NCBI RefSeq assembly: GCF_003815875.1
Contig: NZ_CP033924.1
Coordinates: 2,914,001 to 2,978,000 of the forward strand
DNA: 64,000 bases
Source of the DNA: Chryseobacterium lactis
GTDB lineage: Bacteria; Bacteroidota; Bacteroidia; Flavobacteriales; Weeksellaceae
Reading direction: 5' to 3'
This document shows positions 38,224-47,297 of the stretch, one piece after another (the stretch's first letter is position 1; every line of letters begins with the position of its first letter). A model generated the notes under the pieces. The model saw only the letters and a program-made list of their open reading frames with translations. It was not told where the DNA came from and did not search any database. Both the position numbers and the translations under genes were made by a program.

Positions 38224-39858
38224 TTATTTTTTGTTAAAAAGATATGTTTTTCCATGTTGTATAAGTTGTAGTTGGTCTTTTTCCGGCATAAAAGTGATTG
38301 TTAGATCCGCTTTTTCAAATTTAAATTGATTTTTATCAACATACTCGAGCATAAACTCCGGCTGATTATCTCCCTGGGCAAAAAGATTTCCATTCCTGGT
38401 TGATATTTTTAAGCCTAAAGAAATATCTTTTGAAGAATAATCTCCGGAATACTTTTCAAGTTGGGCGACTGGAATTTGAACGGTATCCAATACGGGATAT
38501 TTATAGTCCTGGTTATAGATCAGATTAAGGATTGCCAGAAAAAAGTTATTATGAGATAAATTTTCTCCATTAATGGTCGAGGCAAAGGATAACTGATCGA
38601 TAGGTTCATAGGATACGGTTGAATGCGTGCCGGCGGTATCACCACCATGTCCGTAAGATATAATATTATAGAAAGGCATCTTTATAATTCCACTGCCAAA
38701 AAGTTTTTCGTTTTTATCTGAAATCATCATTTCCAGATTCTTCTTTTGGGTAAATTGTCCGTTAAACAAAGCATTGATGAAAATATTCAAGTCCTCGGTG
38801 GTAGAGACAATGTCGCCTAAACCTATGCAATTATGAAAGTCAAAGTCTTTCACTTCCACCCATTGACTATCTTTATATTCGTATGATTTAAAAATATTTT
38901 TAGGATTGTCGAGCACAGAAAAAGTATGATTCATATTGGCTTTTGCCAGGATGTTTTCTTTTAAAATAATATTGTAAGGCTTTTGGTGTAGTTTTTCTAA
39001 AATCCTGCTCAGTAGAAAATAAGCTGAATTGGAATATTTTACCTTTTCTCCGGGCTGGAAGCTGATTCCTTCTTTTTTAATCGCGTCGATAATGGCTTTA
39101 TCACCTATAGGTTTTCCAAAAAGCCAATTGTTTTCAATTGAACTTCCGACGTAATTTCCCAATCCACTGGTGTGATTCAACATGTTTTTTATGGTAATAT
39201 TCTGAGAGTTCGGCATGTCAGGATAAAACTTCGATAACTTTTCATTGATATTGAGTTTTCCTTTTTCTATTAACTGATGCAGCATCACAGCCGTCATAAG
39301 TTTGCTGATGGAGCCTATCTGGTATTGAGTGTTTTGATCATAAGTAATATTTTTAAGCTGCTGTTGTCCAAAGTTTTTGTGATAAACCTCCGAACCATTT
39401 CTGAAAATCGACAGGCTTCCAATTCCCTGATTGTTCTTAACAAAATAATCTAAAAATTCATCAATTTTTTGAATATTGATTGCTTTACCGTTAAGATAAG
39501 GGATATCAGCGCTCTTTTTGAGCTCTCGGAATAGGTTTAAAGGAAATGTTTTGCCATTTTGAGTAAAGGTTCCTTCTATGTGATCTGTTTGATAGATTCC
39601 TTTGTAGGAAACATTTATCTTCTGGATTTCAAAATTGAGCTCATTATTATTGAATGATATTTTATCGACTCCGATATCCTGAGTGCTTTGTTTAGGGCTA
39701 TTAAGCAAGGAGCTATAACCTTTCTTTTCTTTTTTTACTTTCAGGATAAGGGGAAGTTTCATGGTTTGGGTGTCAAGTTCACCGTTCCATATACCCTCAA
39801 TTTGGGCGTAACAAAGCTGTGCCAGCAATACCAGCACGACGATTAATTTGGTTTTCAT
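38224..39858 (-). CDS. Serine hydrolase (class C beta-lactamase/DD-peptidase fold)
   Basis: This 544-aa exported protein has a signal peptide (MKTKLIVVLVLLAQLCYAQ), so the start is ATG 39858; the open frame upstream overlaps the neighbouring gene. After a small beta domain, the beta-lactamase-related domain shows SISK (the SxxK nucleophile motif, about residue 185) and YSNSAYFLL (YxN). A GHGGDTAGTHS block fills the third motif position. The C-terminal 100 residues are an extra beta domain. It is likely a peptidase/esterase acting on peptides or peptidoglycan. It lies 5 bp after a Yip1-like membrane gene, as the last gene of a three-gene operon. Confidence 0.88.
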   Translation of the reverse strand: MKTKLIVVLVLLAQLCYAQIEGIWNGELDTQTMKLPLILKVKKEKKGYSSLLNSPKQSTQDIGVDKISFNNNELNFEIQKINVSYKGIYQTDHIEGTFTQNGKTFPLNLFRELKKSADIPYLNGKAINIQKIDEFLDYFVKNNQGIGSLSIFRNGSEVYHKNFGQQQLKNITYDQNTQYQIGSISKLMTAVMLHQLIEKGKLNINEKLSKFYPDMPNSQNITIKNMLNHTSGLGNYVGSSIENNWLFGKPIGDKAIIDAIKKEGISFQPGEKVKYSNSAYFLLSRILEKLHQKPYNIILKENILAKANMNHTFSVLDNPKNIFKSYEYKDSQWVEVKDFDFHNCIGLGDIVSTTEDLNIFINALFNGQFTQKKNLEMMISDKNEKLFGSGIIKMPFYNIISYGHGGDTAGTHSTVSYEPIDQLSFASTINGENLSHNNFFLAILNLIYNQDYKYPVLDTVQIPVAQLEKYSGDYSSKDISLGLKISTRNGNLFAQGDNQPEFMLEYVDKNQFKFEKADLTITFMPEKDQLQLIQHGKTYLFNKK

Positions 39859-39863
39859 AGTAT

Positions 39864-40445
39864 TTAAATTAGTTGAGTTGTTAAAATTTGGCAGACTAAA
39901 GTAGTAATCAGTGAAACGAACGCAAAGAGGACAATATGCTGCCATTTTTTTATATTGGTCGCCGTTTTAAAGCCATTGTAATAAATGATAATACTGTATA
40001 TTAAAATGACAATAAAAAACATAGCCATTGCCATCGTAATGGCGGTATCCAAAAAAGGAAATGACCCACCGGAATGGTTTTGATAACTGATCATTCTCTC
40101 TTTTGCTTCGTTGATAAAAGCTAATTTTCCTATGGGCTGTAAAAAGATTAAAATCAATTGTGAAATTAAAACGGTATTGATGATATCTATAAGCCTCGTT
40201 TTATTGTTGAAGATTTTACCTAAAATGAAAAGAACCACTATGGCAGACGTAAAACTTATCAAAGTGAGCACTGCAACGGTTTGAAGAGAGGTTTCTTCCA
40301 AACTGCTGATTTTGTAGATGCTGCTGAAACTGCTTTCAGTCCAGTATCCGATTCCAATAGACAAGGGTATTGTTAAAAGTCCTATAAAAAGAAGTAATTT
40401 TTCATCAAATTTTTCAAAAGGATTAAAGATTGTTTTCCAGTTCAT
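39864..40445 (-). CDS. Yip1-like membrane protein
   Basis: This 193-aa protein has five hydrophobic helices, at about residues 18-35, 55-78, 87-104, 133-155 and 168-190. The start MNWKTIFNPFEKFDEKLLLFIG is like that of bacterial Yip1 domain proteins. It lies between a DUF2089 regulator and a serine hydrolase with short gaps on both sides. Its function is unknown; it may anchor or assist the hydrolase. Confidence 0.7.
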   Translation of the reverse strand: MNWKTIFNPFEKFDEKLLLFIGLLTIPLSIGIGYWTESSFSSIYKISSLEETSLQTVAVLTLISFTSAIVVLFILGKIFNNKTRLIDIINTVLISQLILIFLQPIGKLAFINEAKERMISYQNHSGGSFPFLDTAITMAMAMFFIVILIYSIIIYYNGFKTATNIKKWQHIVLFAFVSLITTLVCQILTTQLI

Positions 40446-40462
40446 GGCATTGAGTTTACAGA

Positions 40463-40729
40463 TTAGTTTTTAAGTTGAGTGATTTTGTTGATCAGGTCAT
40501 CCATTTTATTTCTCATAGTGGGATAGGAGAGACCTGCCTGTTTTGCCATTTCTTTAATGCTTCCGCTCGACAGAAAAAAACTGAGAACAAAATCCTGTTC
40601 TTCACGATTGAGTTTTAAGAGAACCGGAAGTTCATAATCACCATTTACTTCTGTTTTACAATTTGAACATGTCATCTGGCTTACGTTAAGAGTATGATCA
40701 CAACTTGGGCAGACTATGGGTAGTTTCAT
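40463..40729 (-). CDS. DUF2089 zinc-ribbon/HTH protein
   Basis: This 88-aa protein has a zinc ribbon CPSC...CSNC at the N-terminus. It continues with LNREEQDFVLSFFLSSGSIK and then EMAKQAGLSYPTMRNKMDDL, a helix-turn-helix typical of DUF2089. The frame could begin 18 bp earlier at a TTG, but TATTTTTG (minus strand, 40745-40752) is an exact -7 box there, so ATG 40729 is preferred. It probably regulates its own operon with the membrane protein and hydrolase. Confidence 0.85.
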   Translation of the reverse strand: MKLPIVCPSCDHTLNVSQMTCSNCKTEVNGDYELPVLLKLNREEQDFVLSFFLSSGSIKEMAKQAGLSYPTMRNKMDDLINKITQLKN

Positions 40730-40866
40730 GGATAAGTATTTTGACAAAAATAGGATTAATTTTTAATAAAGTTAAAATAATTTTTAATTTTATTAAAAAA
40801 ATATGAAACGAATTTAAATAAAGAGTGCTTGGTATTGAAGTTTTTTAGATGAATAGTAAAACAAAA

Positions 40867-40891
40867 AATCCCGGATTATTTATCCAGGATT
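40867..40891 (-). terminator. Terminator of tyrA overlapping its stop codon
   Basis: On the minus strand AATCCTGGAT and ATCCGGGATT pair around a 5-nt loop and are followed by TTTTG. The tyrA TAA stop codon spans the loop and stem edge. Confidence 0.7.
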
Positions 40892-41721
40892 CCTCTTATT
40901 TTATTAGCATTACTGATTAGTTCTTGCAGGTATTCATAATTTTCTTTTTCTAGCGCCGACTTAAATTTTCTGAGCTGAGTAATATGCTCATTCAATACAT
41001 CCAGTACATTTTCCTTATTCTGTTTGAAAATAGGAACCCACATTTCAGGGTGAGATTTGGCGAGACGTACCGTACTTGAAAAACCCGAACTGGCTAATTG
41101 AAAGATGGTTTCCTCCTCACGTTCTTTTTCCAGAACGGTGTTGGCCAGAGCATACGAAGTAATGTGGGAAATATGGGAAATATAGGCGGTATGAATGTCA
41201 TGATCCTCGGCATTCATGTAAATCATGTGCATGTCAAGAGCATTCACAACCTTTTCAACGGTATACAGTGCATCCGTTGCAGATTCTTCTTTATTGCAGA
41301 TAACTCCCGCTTTTCCTGCGAAACTTTCGGCGATGGCAGATTTAGGGCCGCTATTTTCTGTTCCCCACATCGGGTGAAAGGCCACAAATCTTTCACGGTT
41401 GGGATGATTTTTAACAGCACCTACGATTCCTGCTTTGGTAGATCCCGCGTCCATTACCGTCTGATGATCAGAAACAAGATCCAGTACTCCCGGCAATACT
41501 TTTCTGGCAGCATCCACCGGAATGGCAATGATGACAAGGTCAGAATTTTTAATTCCATCTTCCAGGGTTGCTTCTGCATCAATTATTTTGAGGTCCAGAG
41601 CTTCAATGATATGTTGCTTGTCTTTATCAATTCCGTAGATAAAGCTGGCCATTCCTTTTTCTCTTAATTTTAATGCCATCGAACCTCCGATTAATCCGAC
41701 TCCTATAATACTTATTTTCAT
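40876..41721 (-). CDS. tyrA: Prephenate dehydrogenase
   Basis: This 281-aa NAD-dependent enzyme makes 4-hydroxyphenylpyruvate in tyrosine synthesis. The Rossmann start ISIIGVGLIGGSMALKL (residues 3-19) is followed by AIPVDAARKVLP, VMDAGSTKAGI and FVAFHPMWGTENSGP. The catalytic-domain segment HDIHTAYISHISHITSYAL has the conserved histidines. It is shorter than fused TyrA proteins and lacks a chorismate mutase or ACT domain. A leader terminator lies upstream, so attenuation control is possible. Confidence 0.92.
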   Translation of the reverse strand: MKISIIGVGLIGGSMALKLREKGMASFIYGIDKDKQHIIEALDLKIIDAEATLEDGIKNSDLVIIAIPVDAARKVLPGVLDLVSDHQTVMDAGSTKAGIVGAVKNHPNRERFVAFHPMWGTENSGPKSAIAESFAGKAGVICNKEESATDALYTVEKVVNALDMHMIYMNAEDHDIHTAYISHISHITSYALANTVLEKEREEETIFQLASSGFSSTVRLAKSHPEMWVPIFKQNKENVLDVLNEHITQLRKFKSALEKENYEYLQELISNANKIRGILDK

Positions 41722-41743
41722 CTTTAATTTTTTTTAAAATAAA

Positions 41744-41768
41744 AAAACCCCGTCAAGGACGAGGTTTT
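41744..41768 (-). promoter_or_regulatory. Leader terminator/attenuator upstream of tyrA
   Basis: On the minus strand AAAACCTCGTC, a 3-nt loop and GACGGGGTTTT form an 11-bp stem with one U-G pair, followed by a T-run. It lies 23 bp before the tyrA start. A -7-like TATAACTTCG lies about 85 bp upstream of it (41851-41860), so a tyrA leader transcript would pass through it. No Tyr- or Phe-rich leader peptide is visible. It could instead be the distal terminator of the lipoprotein gene upstream. Confidence 0.6.
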
Positions 41769-41946
41769 AAGTTATGTTCATAAGAATCCCTATCCCAGAT
41801 CTGAGTTAAAAATTCTATAATAATATGTTTCGTTGTTAAAATTCACAAGGCGAAGTTATAAAATATTTTTTAAACTTAAGAAATTTTTGAAGAAAATTAA
41901 TAAGTGGCAGACTAAGCTTATTGTTAAGGATAATGAGTTAAATTGC

Positions 41947-42492
41947 TTATTTATCAGTTTTTCTAACGGTATAAACACAACCTCTTGAAGTGACTTTTAT
42001 GTCAAAAAGGGTATGTTTTGGAAAATGAAATGGAGGCCGGGGTGACTTAATAATTTTCCATTCCAAATGATAGGTATTGATAAGTTTAATTTCTGCGATT
42101 CCTTTGTTGTCTTTGGAACCTAAAAAACTGTAAAATTCTGCTGTTATCTTACCATCAGCGATGCGTCCATGGATATTATATTCAGTGGTGCTGCAGTCCA
42201 GTTTTTTTCCTTCATCAGCTGTTGCACAATATCGTCCCTTAATAGAATCGTCCTCGTTTTTTAAATCTAAAACAAAATGCTCAAACATTGCTTTGTCGGA
42301 ATCTGAATAGGTGTCAAAAGTCCATTGGCCTGTTATAGTTTGCCTCAACGCGTGATTTCTCATTCGTATGATGGAATCATTGAGTGTAATAGTGTCTTGA
42401 ACTAAATTAAGTTGATTTTCAACCGGATCTGTATTTTTCCTGCAAGAGATGAGGCTTAAAAATAGCAATAGAATCAGGCAGCACATAGTCAT
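41947..42492 (-). CDS. Unknown lipoprotein
   Basis: This 181-aa protein starts MTMCCLILLLFLSLISCRKN, a lipoprotein signal with lipobox LISC (Cys 17). The mature part is hydrophilic with segments TITGQWTFDTYSD and RPPFHFPKHTLFDIKV, suggestive of a small lipocalin-like beta fold. I do not recognise the family. It is divergent from another unknown exported protein 160 bp away. Confidence 0.7.
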   Translation of the reverse strand: MTMCCLILLLFLSLISCRKNTDPVENQLNLVQDTITLNDSIIRMRNHALRQTITGQWTFDTYSDSDKAMFEHFVLDLKNEDDSIKGRYCATADEGKKLDCSTTEYNIHGRIADGKITAEFYSFLGSKDNKGIAEIKLINTYHLEWKIIKSPRPPFHFPKHTLFDIKVTSRGCVYTVRKTDK

Positions 42493-42654
42493 TTGGTTTT
42501 ATAATTAAAAAATTAGCAGAATCAATAGGTGAGACATAGATACGTTTTTTCTGCTTAAAATCATGAAAATTGGTAAGTAATTATGGCATTTCATTTCCTT
42601 TTATGTTGCTTTTTTAATAATTTTAAAGAAACATTTATTCAAAAACACAGAATC

Positions 42655-43281
42655 ATGAAAAATAGATTTTTATACTTGTTATCTGTTCTGTTAATAACTT
42701 GTCATTTCAGCTCTGCCAAAGGATTAGTTCAAAATTCAGTGGAAGATACACTGAAAATAAAAGCAAGTTTCAATGAAGAAGACACTGAAGCTCATGAATA
42801 TTTAAAAGACCGTCTGAAGCCTATTCAAACAAATTTTAAGCGAATCAATTCTATAAAAAATTGGTCGGCTGTCAAAAGCAAAAACATTGAAGGTGAATCG
42901 GCCGAAGGAGGAGAAGCCAGATTGTATTACCAAAACAAGCGTCTGGAAAAGATTATTGCCAGGCATTATGGTGAAATGGGGCAGTTGCTGGTAGAATACT
43001 ATCTGCTTAACGGGAAATTATCTTTTGTTTTTGAAAAAGAATATAAATACAACCGTCCGCTCTTTTATGATCAAAAAGCAATGAAGGAGAATAATGATAC
43101 AGAGGCTTTTGATTTTAAAAAGTCAGAGATCACGGAAACACGGAATTATTTTGAAAAGGGAAATTTGATCCATATTGTCAATAGTCAGGATTGTGGTGCT
43201 CCTTTCAGCGGAGATTATGTGAGGGAGGAAGAAAAAAGAATCATCGAGGATTTTAAAAGACTTCAAACAAAAATATTTTAA
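42655..43281 (+). CDS. Unknown exported protein
   Basis: This 208-aa protein has a signal peptide (MKNRFLYLLSVLLITCHFSS, cleavage near SSAKG). The frame is open 24 codons farther upstream, but the signal peptide makes ATG 42655 the likely start. The mature part is charged and includes EGGEARLYYQNKRLEKI, RHYGEMGQLLVEYYLLNGKL and FVFEKEYKYNRPLF, a pattern seen in small flavobacterial periplasmic proteins of unknown role. It is convergent with the zinc-ribbon gene. Confidence 0.7.
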   Translation: MKNRFLYLLSVLLITCHFSSAKGLVQNSVEDTLKIKASFNEEDTEAHEYLKDRLKPIQTNFKRINSIKNWSAVKSKNIEGESAEGGEARLYYQNKRLEKIIARHYGEMGQLLVEYYLLNGKLSFVFEKEYKYNRPLFYDQKAMKENNDTEAFDFKKSEITETRNYFEKGNLIHIVNSQDCGAPFSGDYVREEEKRIIEDFKRLQTKIF

Positions 43282-43289
43282 TCCGACAA

Positions 43290-43835
43290 CTAAGCCTTAG
43301 ATTTTTTCTCACGGATCAGGCTGAGCTGTTCTTCTACTTCTTTAATTTTGGTAAGCCAGAAATTGATTCCTTCCTGATTCGTTACCGTTTGTTTAAAAGC
43401 ATTGCGATTGACTGTCCATAATTTGGAACCGTTTTTCTGATATTCCAGTTCACGCTCTTTTTTATTCTCAGGTTCAATGCGGTATCTCCAGAATACCAGA
43501 GAATGCATATATTCTGAGCGAATTTTTTCCAGATAAGAAATAATAGCTTTGCGGTCTTGGGGAATATATCCGGGACCGGAACATCCACAGGAATGAAAGG
43601 TAATTCCGACTGTATATAAGTCTTTGATATGTGCCCACTGTTTATGGTCATTTTTTGCCGGTGATTCAAAATCCAGGCCCATACTGGCCATCAGATTTCC
43701 ACATTCAGGACATTTGGCTTCGACAGAAACCTGTGCGTCTCTGTCTACATCTTTTAAAACCCGGCGTTTGAACGTTTTCTGGCAGTTAAAACAGGCATAA
43801 TGACCTTTGTAAACCATCATGGCATATCGACACAT
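43290..43835 (-). CDS. Zinc-ribbon protein of unknown function
   Basis: This 181-aa protein has metal-binding pairs C15-x2-C18 (YACFNCQKTF) and C42-x2-C45 (KCPECGNLM), forming a zinc ribbon. A third cluster is HSCGC at 81-85. The C-terminal half is helical and charged (WLTKIKEVEEQLSLIREKKS), possibly a coiled coil. The start could also be the Met at residue 6 or 7. A nucleic-acid or protein-binding role is inferred from the ribbon alone. Confidence 0.7.
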   Translation of the reverse strand: MCRYAMMVYKGHYACFNCQKTFKRRVLKDVDRDAQVSVEAKCPECGNLMASMGLDFESPAKNDHKQWAHIKDLYTVGITFHSCGCSGPGYIPQDRKAIISYLEKIRSEYMHSLVFWRYRIEPENKKERELEYQKNGSKLWTVNRNAFKQTVTNQEGINFWLTKIKEVEEQLSLIREKKSKA

Positions 43836-44155
43836 TGTATTTTGTTTAATCGTTAGTGTTTCGTTGATATTAGTATTTATTTCAATGTAAAAATATAAAA
43901 TTTTGTGGTATTTTAATAATGTAATTGTGGTATTTTAATCCTTGAGTCTCATTTTATTGAATCAAGAATAGATGAGGCTAATCTTTTTGACCCTTTTTGG
44001 TTGGAACCCGGCAGAAAAAACTACCGGAAAAATAGAAATCGACAGTATTCACTAAAGAAATACTGCCGACTTATGTAGCTTTTTATACTTATCAGTCTAT
44101 TGATAATTGGGATTATCAATAAAACCGGTAAAAAATATATAGAACTACGGACTGT
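43836..44155. other. Intergenic region with weak hairpin
   Basis: This gap is upstream of the zinc-ribbon gene and downstream of the antiporter. CAGTATT (44043-44049) and AATACTG (44059-44065) could form a hairpin that ends antiporter transcription. Nothing else is recognised in the 320 bp. Confidence 0.4.
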
Positions 44156-46435
44156 TTATGGGTTTGAAATAATCAATGTGGAAGGAATGTCCGAGAGCCA
44201 CAGACTTTTCGTATCAATAAGGTTTTTCCAGCTTTTGCTGCTGATCAGCATCAGATCCTGGGAGTTCAAAAATTCTTTTTCAATTTTCTTTTCGTTGTAT
44301 AAAGTGATGTGATTCGGGGCTACCTGTTCAATGCTTCTGATCAGTTCTTTTACTTCAATATTATGACGGATTTGTCCGGCGGCATCCAGAATAATTACCT
44401 GTGAATTATTATTGTTGATGAGTCTTTTAGCATATTCCAGCAGATAAAAGTCACTCAGGTTAAAAATCGGAACAAATACTTTATCTGCGGCATGAAAATC
44501 TTTTTCTACCAACACTCCAACAGGAATATTGGTTTTATCTAAAATCTGCAGTGTAAAATCATCAAAAGGAGAGTTGTTGAAGATGCTTCCTTTACCTTTT
44601 ACGGTGTTCAGTAATTTTTCAGGGTTAATAATCTTGGTAGTGAATCCCAGTAATCGTCCGAGTAAACTTCCTTCGTACATGGATTTTCCAAGCATAATCA
44701 GTAGGAGGTCATAATGTCCTTTATTACTAATACTGGTAAGATCATTTTCTATATCGGTAGAAGCCTTGAAAAGGGTGGTAACTTCCAGATTTAGTTCATG
44801 AGATTTCTCAATAACATTTTGAAACTTTGAGTTTTCATATTCATTCGTATCATAAGCATGCATTTCGTTCACCGGAGCAATATTCATCGCCGTAATGCTT
44901 TTATTACCATTCATTTTATTGGTAAAATCATGAGCTAGTTTTAAAAGAGTGCTTCCGGATTCGGGGTTGTCAAATGATAGAAGAACACGATATTTGGAGT
45001 CGTTTTCATGAAGAGGTTGATCTTCATCTTTTTTAGATTTAAAAATAAAATTAATAAAGTCTAAAGCAGGTCCCGTCATAAATGTAGTAAACAAAGCCAT
45101 AATAACAAGCATCGCAAAGATTTCGGGTCCTAAAACCCCAAGATCATAGCCGATATTTAAAACGATAAGCTCCATTAAACCTCTGGTATTCATCAGAGCA
45201 CCAATTGTTAAGCTTTCTTTCCAATTGATCCCAACAAACTTAGCCGTTAATGCACTTCCCGCAAATTTCCCAACAACAGCAGTTAAAATAATAAATCCTG
45301 CAGTCATCCAAAGGTGGCTGTCATTCAACAAGCCTATTTGAGTGCGGAGTCCAGTAAAGACAAAGAACAAAGGAAGAAGAAGTACTAATGCCACATCTTC
45401 CACTTTATCAATGAATAATGTTCTGAATCTGGCATTTTCCGGCATAATAGCTCCTGCCATAAATGCTCCGAACAAAGCATGGATTCCAATGACTTCCGTA
45501 GCATAAGATGACAAGATTAAAGTAAGGAAGAAAATGGCAACCATCGGTTTGCTGATGGTGTTTTTTCCGGCCTGAAGATCTCCGATTCTTTTCAGGAAAG
45601 GTCTTACTATTTTAATCATTAAAAATACATAAGCAATTGCCATCAGGATGACGTAGATAGAACTGGTAAAAGAACCTGCTTTTACAATGGCAATAACAGC
45701 TGCCAAAATACACCATGCCGTAATATCATCAGCTGCAGCACAGGTTATAACAATAGTTCCCAGTTTTGTTTTTTGAAGATTTCTCTCCTGTACAATTCTT
45801 GCCAATACCGGAAAAGCTGTGATACTCATAGAAATTGCAATAAATAAAGCAAATGAGGTAAATTGAATACCGTCAGGGGCAAATTCACGATAAATAAAAT
45901 AAGACAAACCAATTCCCAGAGCAAAAGGAATAATAATACTGGCATGGCTAATCACTACGGCATCATGAGCTTTCTTTCTTAAAACACTCAAATCCAGCTC
46001 CATTCCTACGATGTACATGAAAAGAATAAGACCTAGCTGGCTTAGAAACTGTAAGTTGCCCAGAGATTCTTTTGGGAAAAGGAAAGCTGAAAATTCAGGA
46101 AAGTACATTCCTACAAGAGAAGGTCCCAGTACGATACCGGCAATCATTTCTCCGATTACAGTAGGCTGCTTGATCTTCATGCAGATCCATCCAAAAAGTC
46201 GTGCGGTCAGAATGATGGTGACAATCTGTGCCAATAATAAAGCAAGCGGGTGATGAAGATTGGTTTTAAAAGACTCCTGAAAGTTTTCCCAGGTGGATCC
46301 TGTAGTGGTTTTGGTGATAATATTCTCTTTTATTTCTAATGTCTGACCTTCTATAATAAAGAAGTACATCAGACAGGAAAAGACTGCTATAGTTATAATG
46401 TAGAAAATTAAATTTCTGTATTTTCCCCAATTCAT
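44156..46435 (-). CDS. Cation:proton antiporter (CPA2 type) with C-terminal USP-like domain
   Basis: This 759-aa protein has an N-terminal membrane domain of 12 to 13 helices (KQPTVIGEMIAGIVLGPSLVG, LGLILFMYIVGMELDLSVL, TCAAADDITAWCILA, MNTRGLMELIVLNIGYDLG). It is typical of KefB/NhaS-like Na+ or K+/H+ antiporters. From about residue 480 a cytoplasmic region resembles tandem universal stress protein domains. An ATG 7 codons upstream (46456) directly abuts the -7-like CAACTTTGC, so ATG 46435 is preferred. Three direct repeats upstream and the neighbouring LytTR regulator suggest control by that two-component system. Confidence 0.88.
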   Translation of the reverse strand: MNWGKYRNLIFYIITIAVFSCLMYFFIIEGQTLEIKENIITKTTTGSTWENFQESFKTNLHHPLALLLAQIVTIILTARLFGWICMKIKQPTVIGEMIAGIVLGPSLVGMYFPEFSAFLFPKESLGNLQFLSQLGLILFMYIVGMELDLSVLRKKAHDAVVISHASIIIPFALGIGLSYFIYREFAPDGIQFTSFALFIAISMSITAFPVLARIVQERNLQKTKLGTIVITCAAADDITAWCILAAVIAIVKAGSFTSSIYVILMAIAYVFLMIKIVRPFLKRIGDLQAGKNTISKPMVAIFFLTLILSSYATEVIGIHALFGAFMAGAIMPENARFRTLFIDKVEDVALVLLLPLFFVFTGLRTQIGLLNDSHLWMTAGFIILTAVVGKFAGSALTAKFVGINWKESLTIGALMNTRGLMELIVLNIGYDLGVLGPEIFAMLVIMALFTTFMTGPALDFINFIFKSKKDEDQPLHENDSKYRVLLSFDNPESGSTLLKLAHDFTNKMNGNKSITAMNIAPVNEMHAYDTNEYENSKFQNVIEKSHELNLEVTTLFKASTDIENDLTSISNKGHYDLLLIMLGKSMYEGSLLGRLLGFTTKIINPEKLLNTVKGKGSIFNNSPFDDFTLQILDKTNIPVGVLVEKDFHAADKVFVPIFNLSDFYLLEYAKRLINNNNSQVIILDAAGQIRHNIEVKELIRSIEQVAPNHITLYNEKKIEKEFLNSQDLMLISSKSWKNLIDTKSLWLSDIPSTLIISNP

Positions 46436-46497
46436 GATTCCAATATTTTCATGCAAAGTTGATAAGAATATAGTTATGTTAAATACTCTTTTTTTTT

Positions 46498-46536
46498 AAA
46501 TGTAACAAATGCTTCAAAAAATGTAATAAAATGTAA
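46498..46536 (-). promoter_or_regulatory. Three phased direct repeats, candidate LytTR operator
   Basis: AAATGTAA (TTACATTT on the minus strand) occurs at 46498-46505, 46519-46526 and 46529-46536. The spacings of 21 and 10 bp place all three on one helix face. LytTR proteins bind direct repeats at such phasing. The site is upstream of the antiporter promoter and just downstream of the LytTR gene. Confidence 0.55.
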
Positions 46537-46586
46537 TATCTTAGAAATAGTCTTTGATTTGATGGGGTACATAAAATAACAGATTG

Positions 46587-47297
46587 CTATTTTATAAACA
46601 ATTCCAGGAGAGAACTTTTGTAGGCATCACCAATCTGAAGCTTCAAAAAGTGTTCATTTTCTGTAGGGATGGTGGTAATGATTTCGTTGGTTGAAAATAC
46701 TTTAATGGAAGACAACGCGATAATTTCTTTTTTGTTGACCTGTGCAAAATCTCTGGCGGGAAGCATTTCAAGGAGATTTTTAAAATTGAGATTTTTTAAG
46801 ACAATCGTTGTTCCGTCATTGAGGGTAATGTCCTTATCACGACTGTCGATTTCTGAAGTTTTGATGTAAGCAATCTGCTCGGTCAGGATAATGGTTTTTC
46901 CAATATTGGTATTCCATTCGATGAAGGCTTTCTTCTGTGGTACTTCTATCTGTTCTTTAGCTTTTTCGAAAGCCTGGATTAAACGCTCTTTTTTAATAGG
47001 TTTTCTGACATAATCCACCACATTGAGGTCAAAGGCCTCAGCAGCATATTCTTTATAAGCAGTTGTAAAGATGATTTTTTTGGTTCCGGAGATCAGTTCA
47101 GCAACCTGTAGCCCTGTCATTCCGGGCATTTCGATGTCGAGAATACAGAGGTTACAATCGAGTGTATTGATTTCGTTCAGAAATATTTTAGGATCATTAA
47201 ATGCCTTTACCACTTCTACGTCATCAACCTGTTCACATAAAAGTTTTAAATAACTGATAGCCAGTAATTCATCATCCAGAATAACGCACTTTATCAT
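46587..47297 (-). CDS. LytTR family response regulator
   Basis: This 236-aa protein has a receiver domain with acidic pair D8/D9 (VILDDE), phosphorylation site D54 (CILDIEMPGMTG) and switch segment TTAYKEYAAEAF. A LytTR DNA-binding domain follows from about residue 130 (IAYIKTSEIDSRDKDITLND, FAQVNKKEIIALSSI). Its start overlaps the histidine kinase gene by 26 bp. Likely targets include the adjacent antiporter. Confidence 0.93.
   Translation of the reverse strand: MIKCVILDDELLAISYLKLLCEQVDDVEVVKAFNDPKIFLNEINTLDCNLCILDIEMPGMTGLQVAELISGTKKIIFTTAYKEYAAEAFDLNVVDYVRKPIKKERLIQAFEKAKEQIEVPQKKAFIEWNTNIGKTIILTEQIAYIKTSEIDSRDKDITLNDGTTIVLKNLNFKNLLEMLPARDFAQVNKKEIIALSSIKVFSTNEIITTIPTENEHFLKLQIGDAYKSSLLELFIK

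Noticed and set aside
38224..39945. Longer N-terminus of the serine hydrolase
   Set aside because: The extra 29 residues overlap the Yip1-like gene and precede a clear signal peptide starting at 39858.
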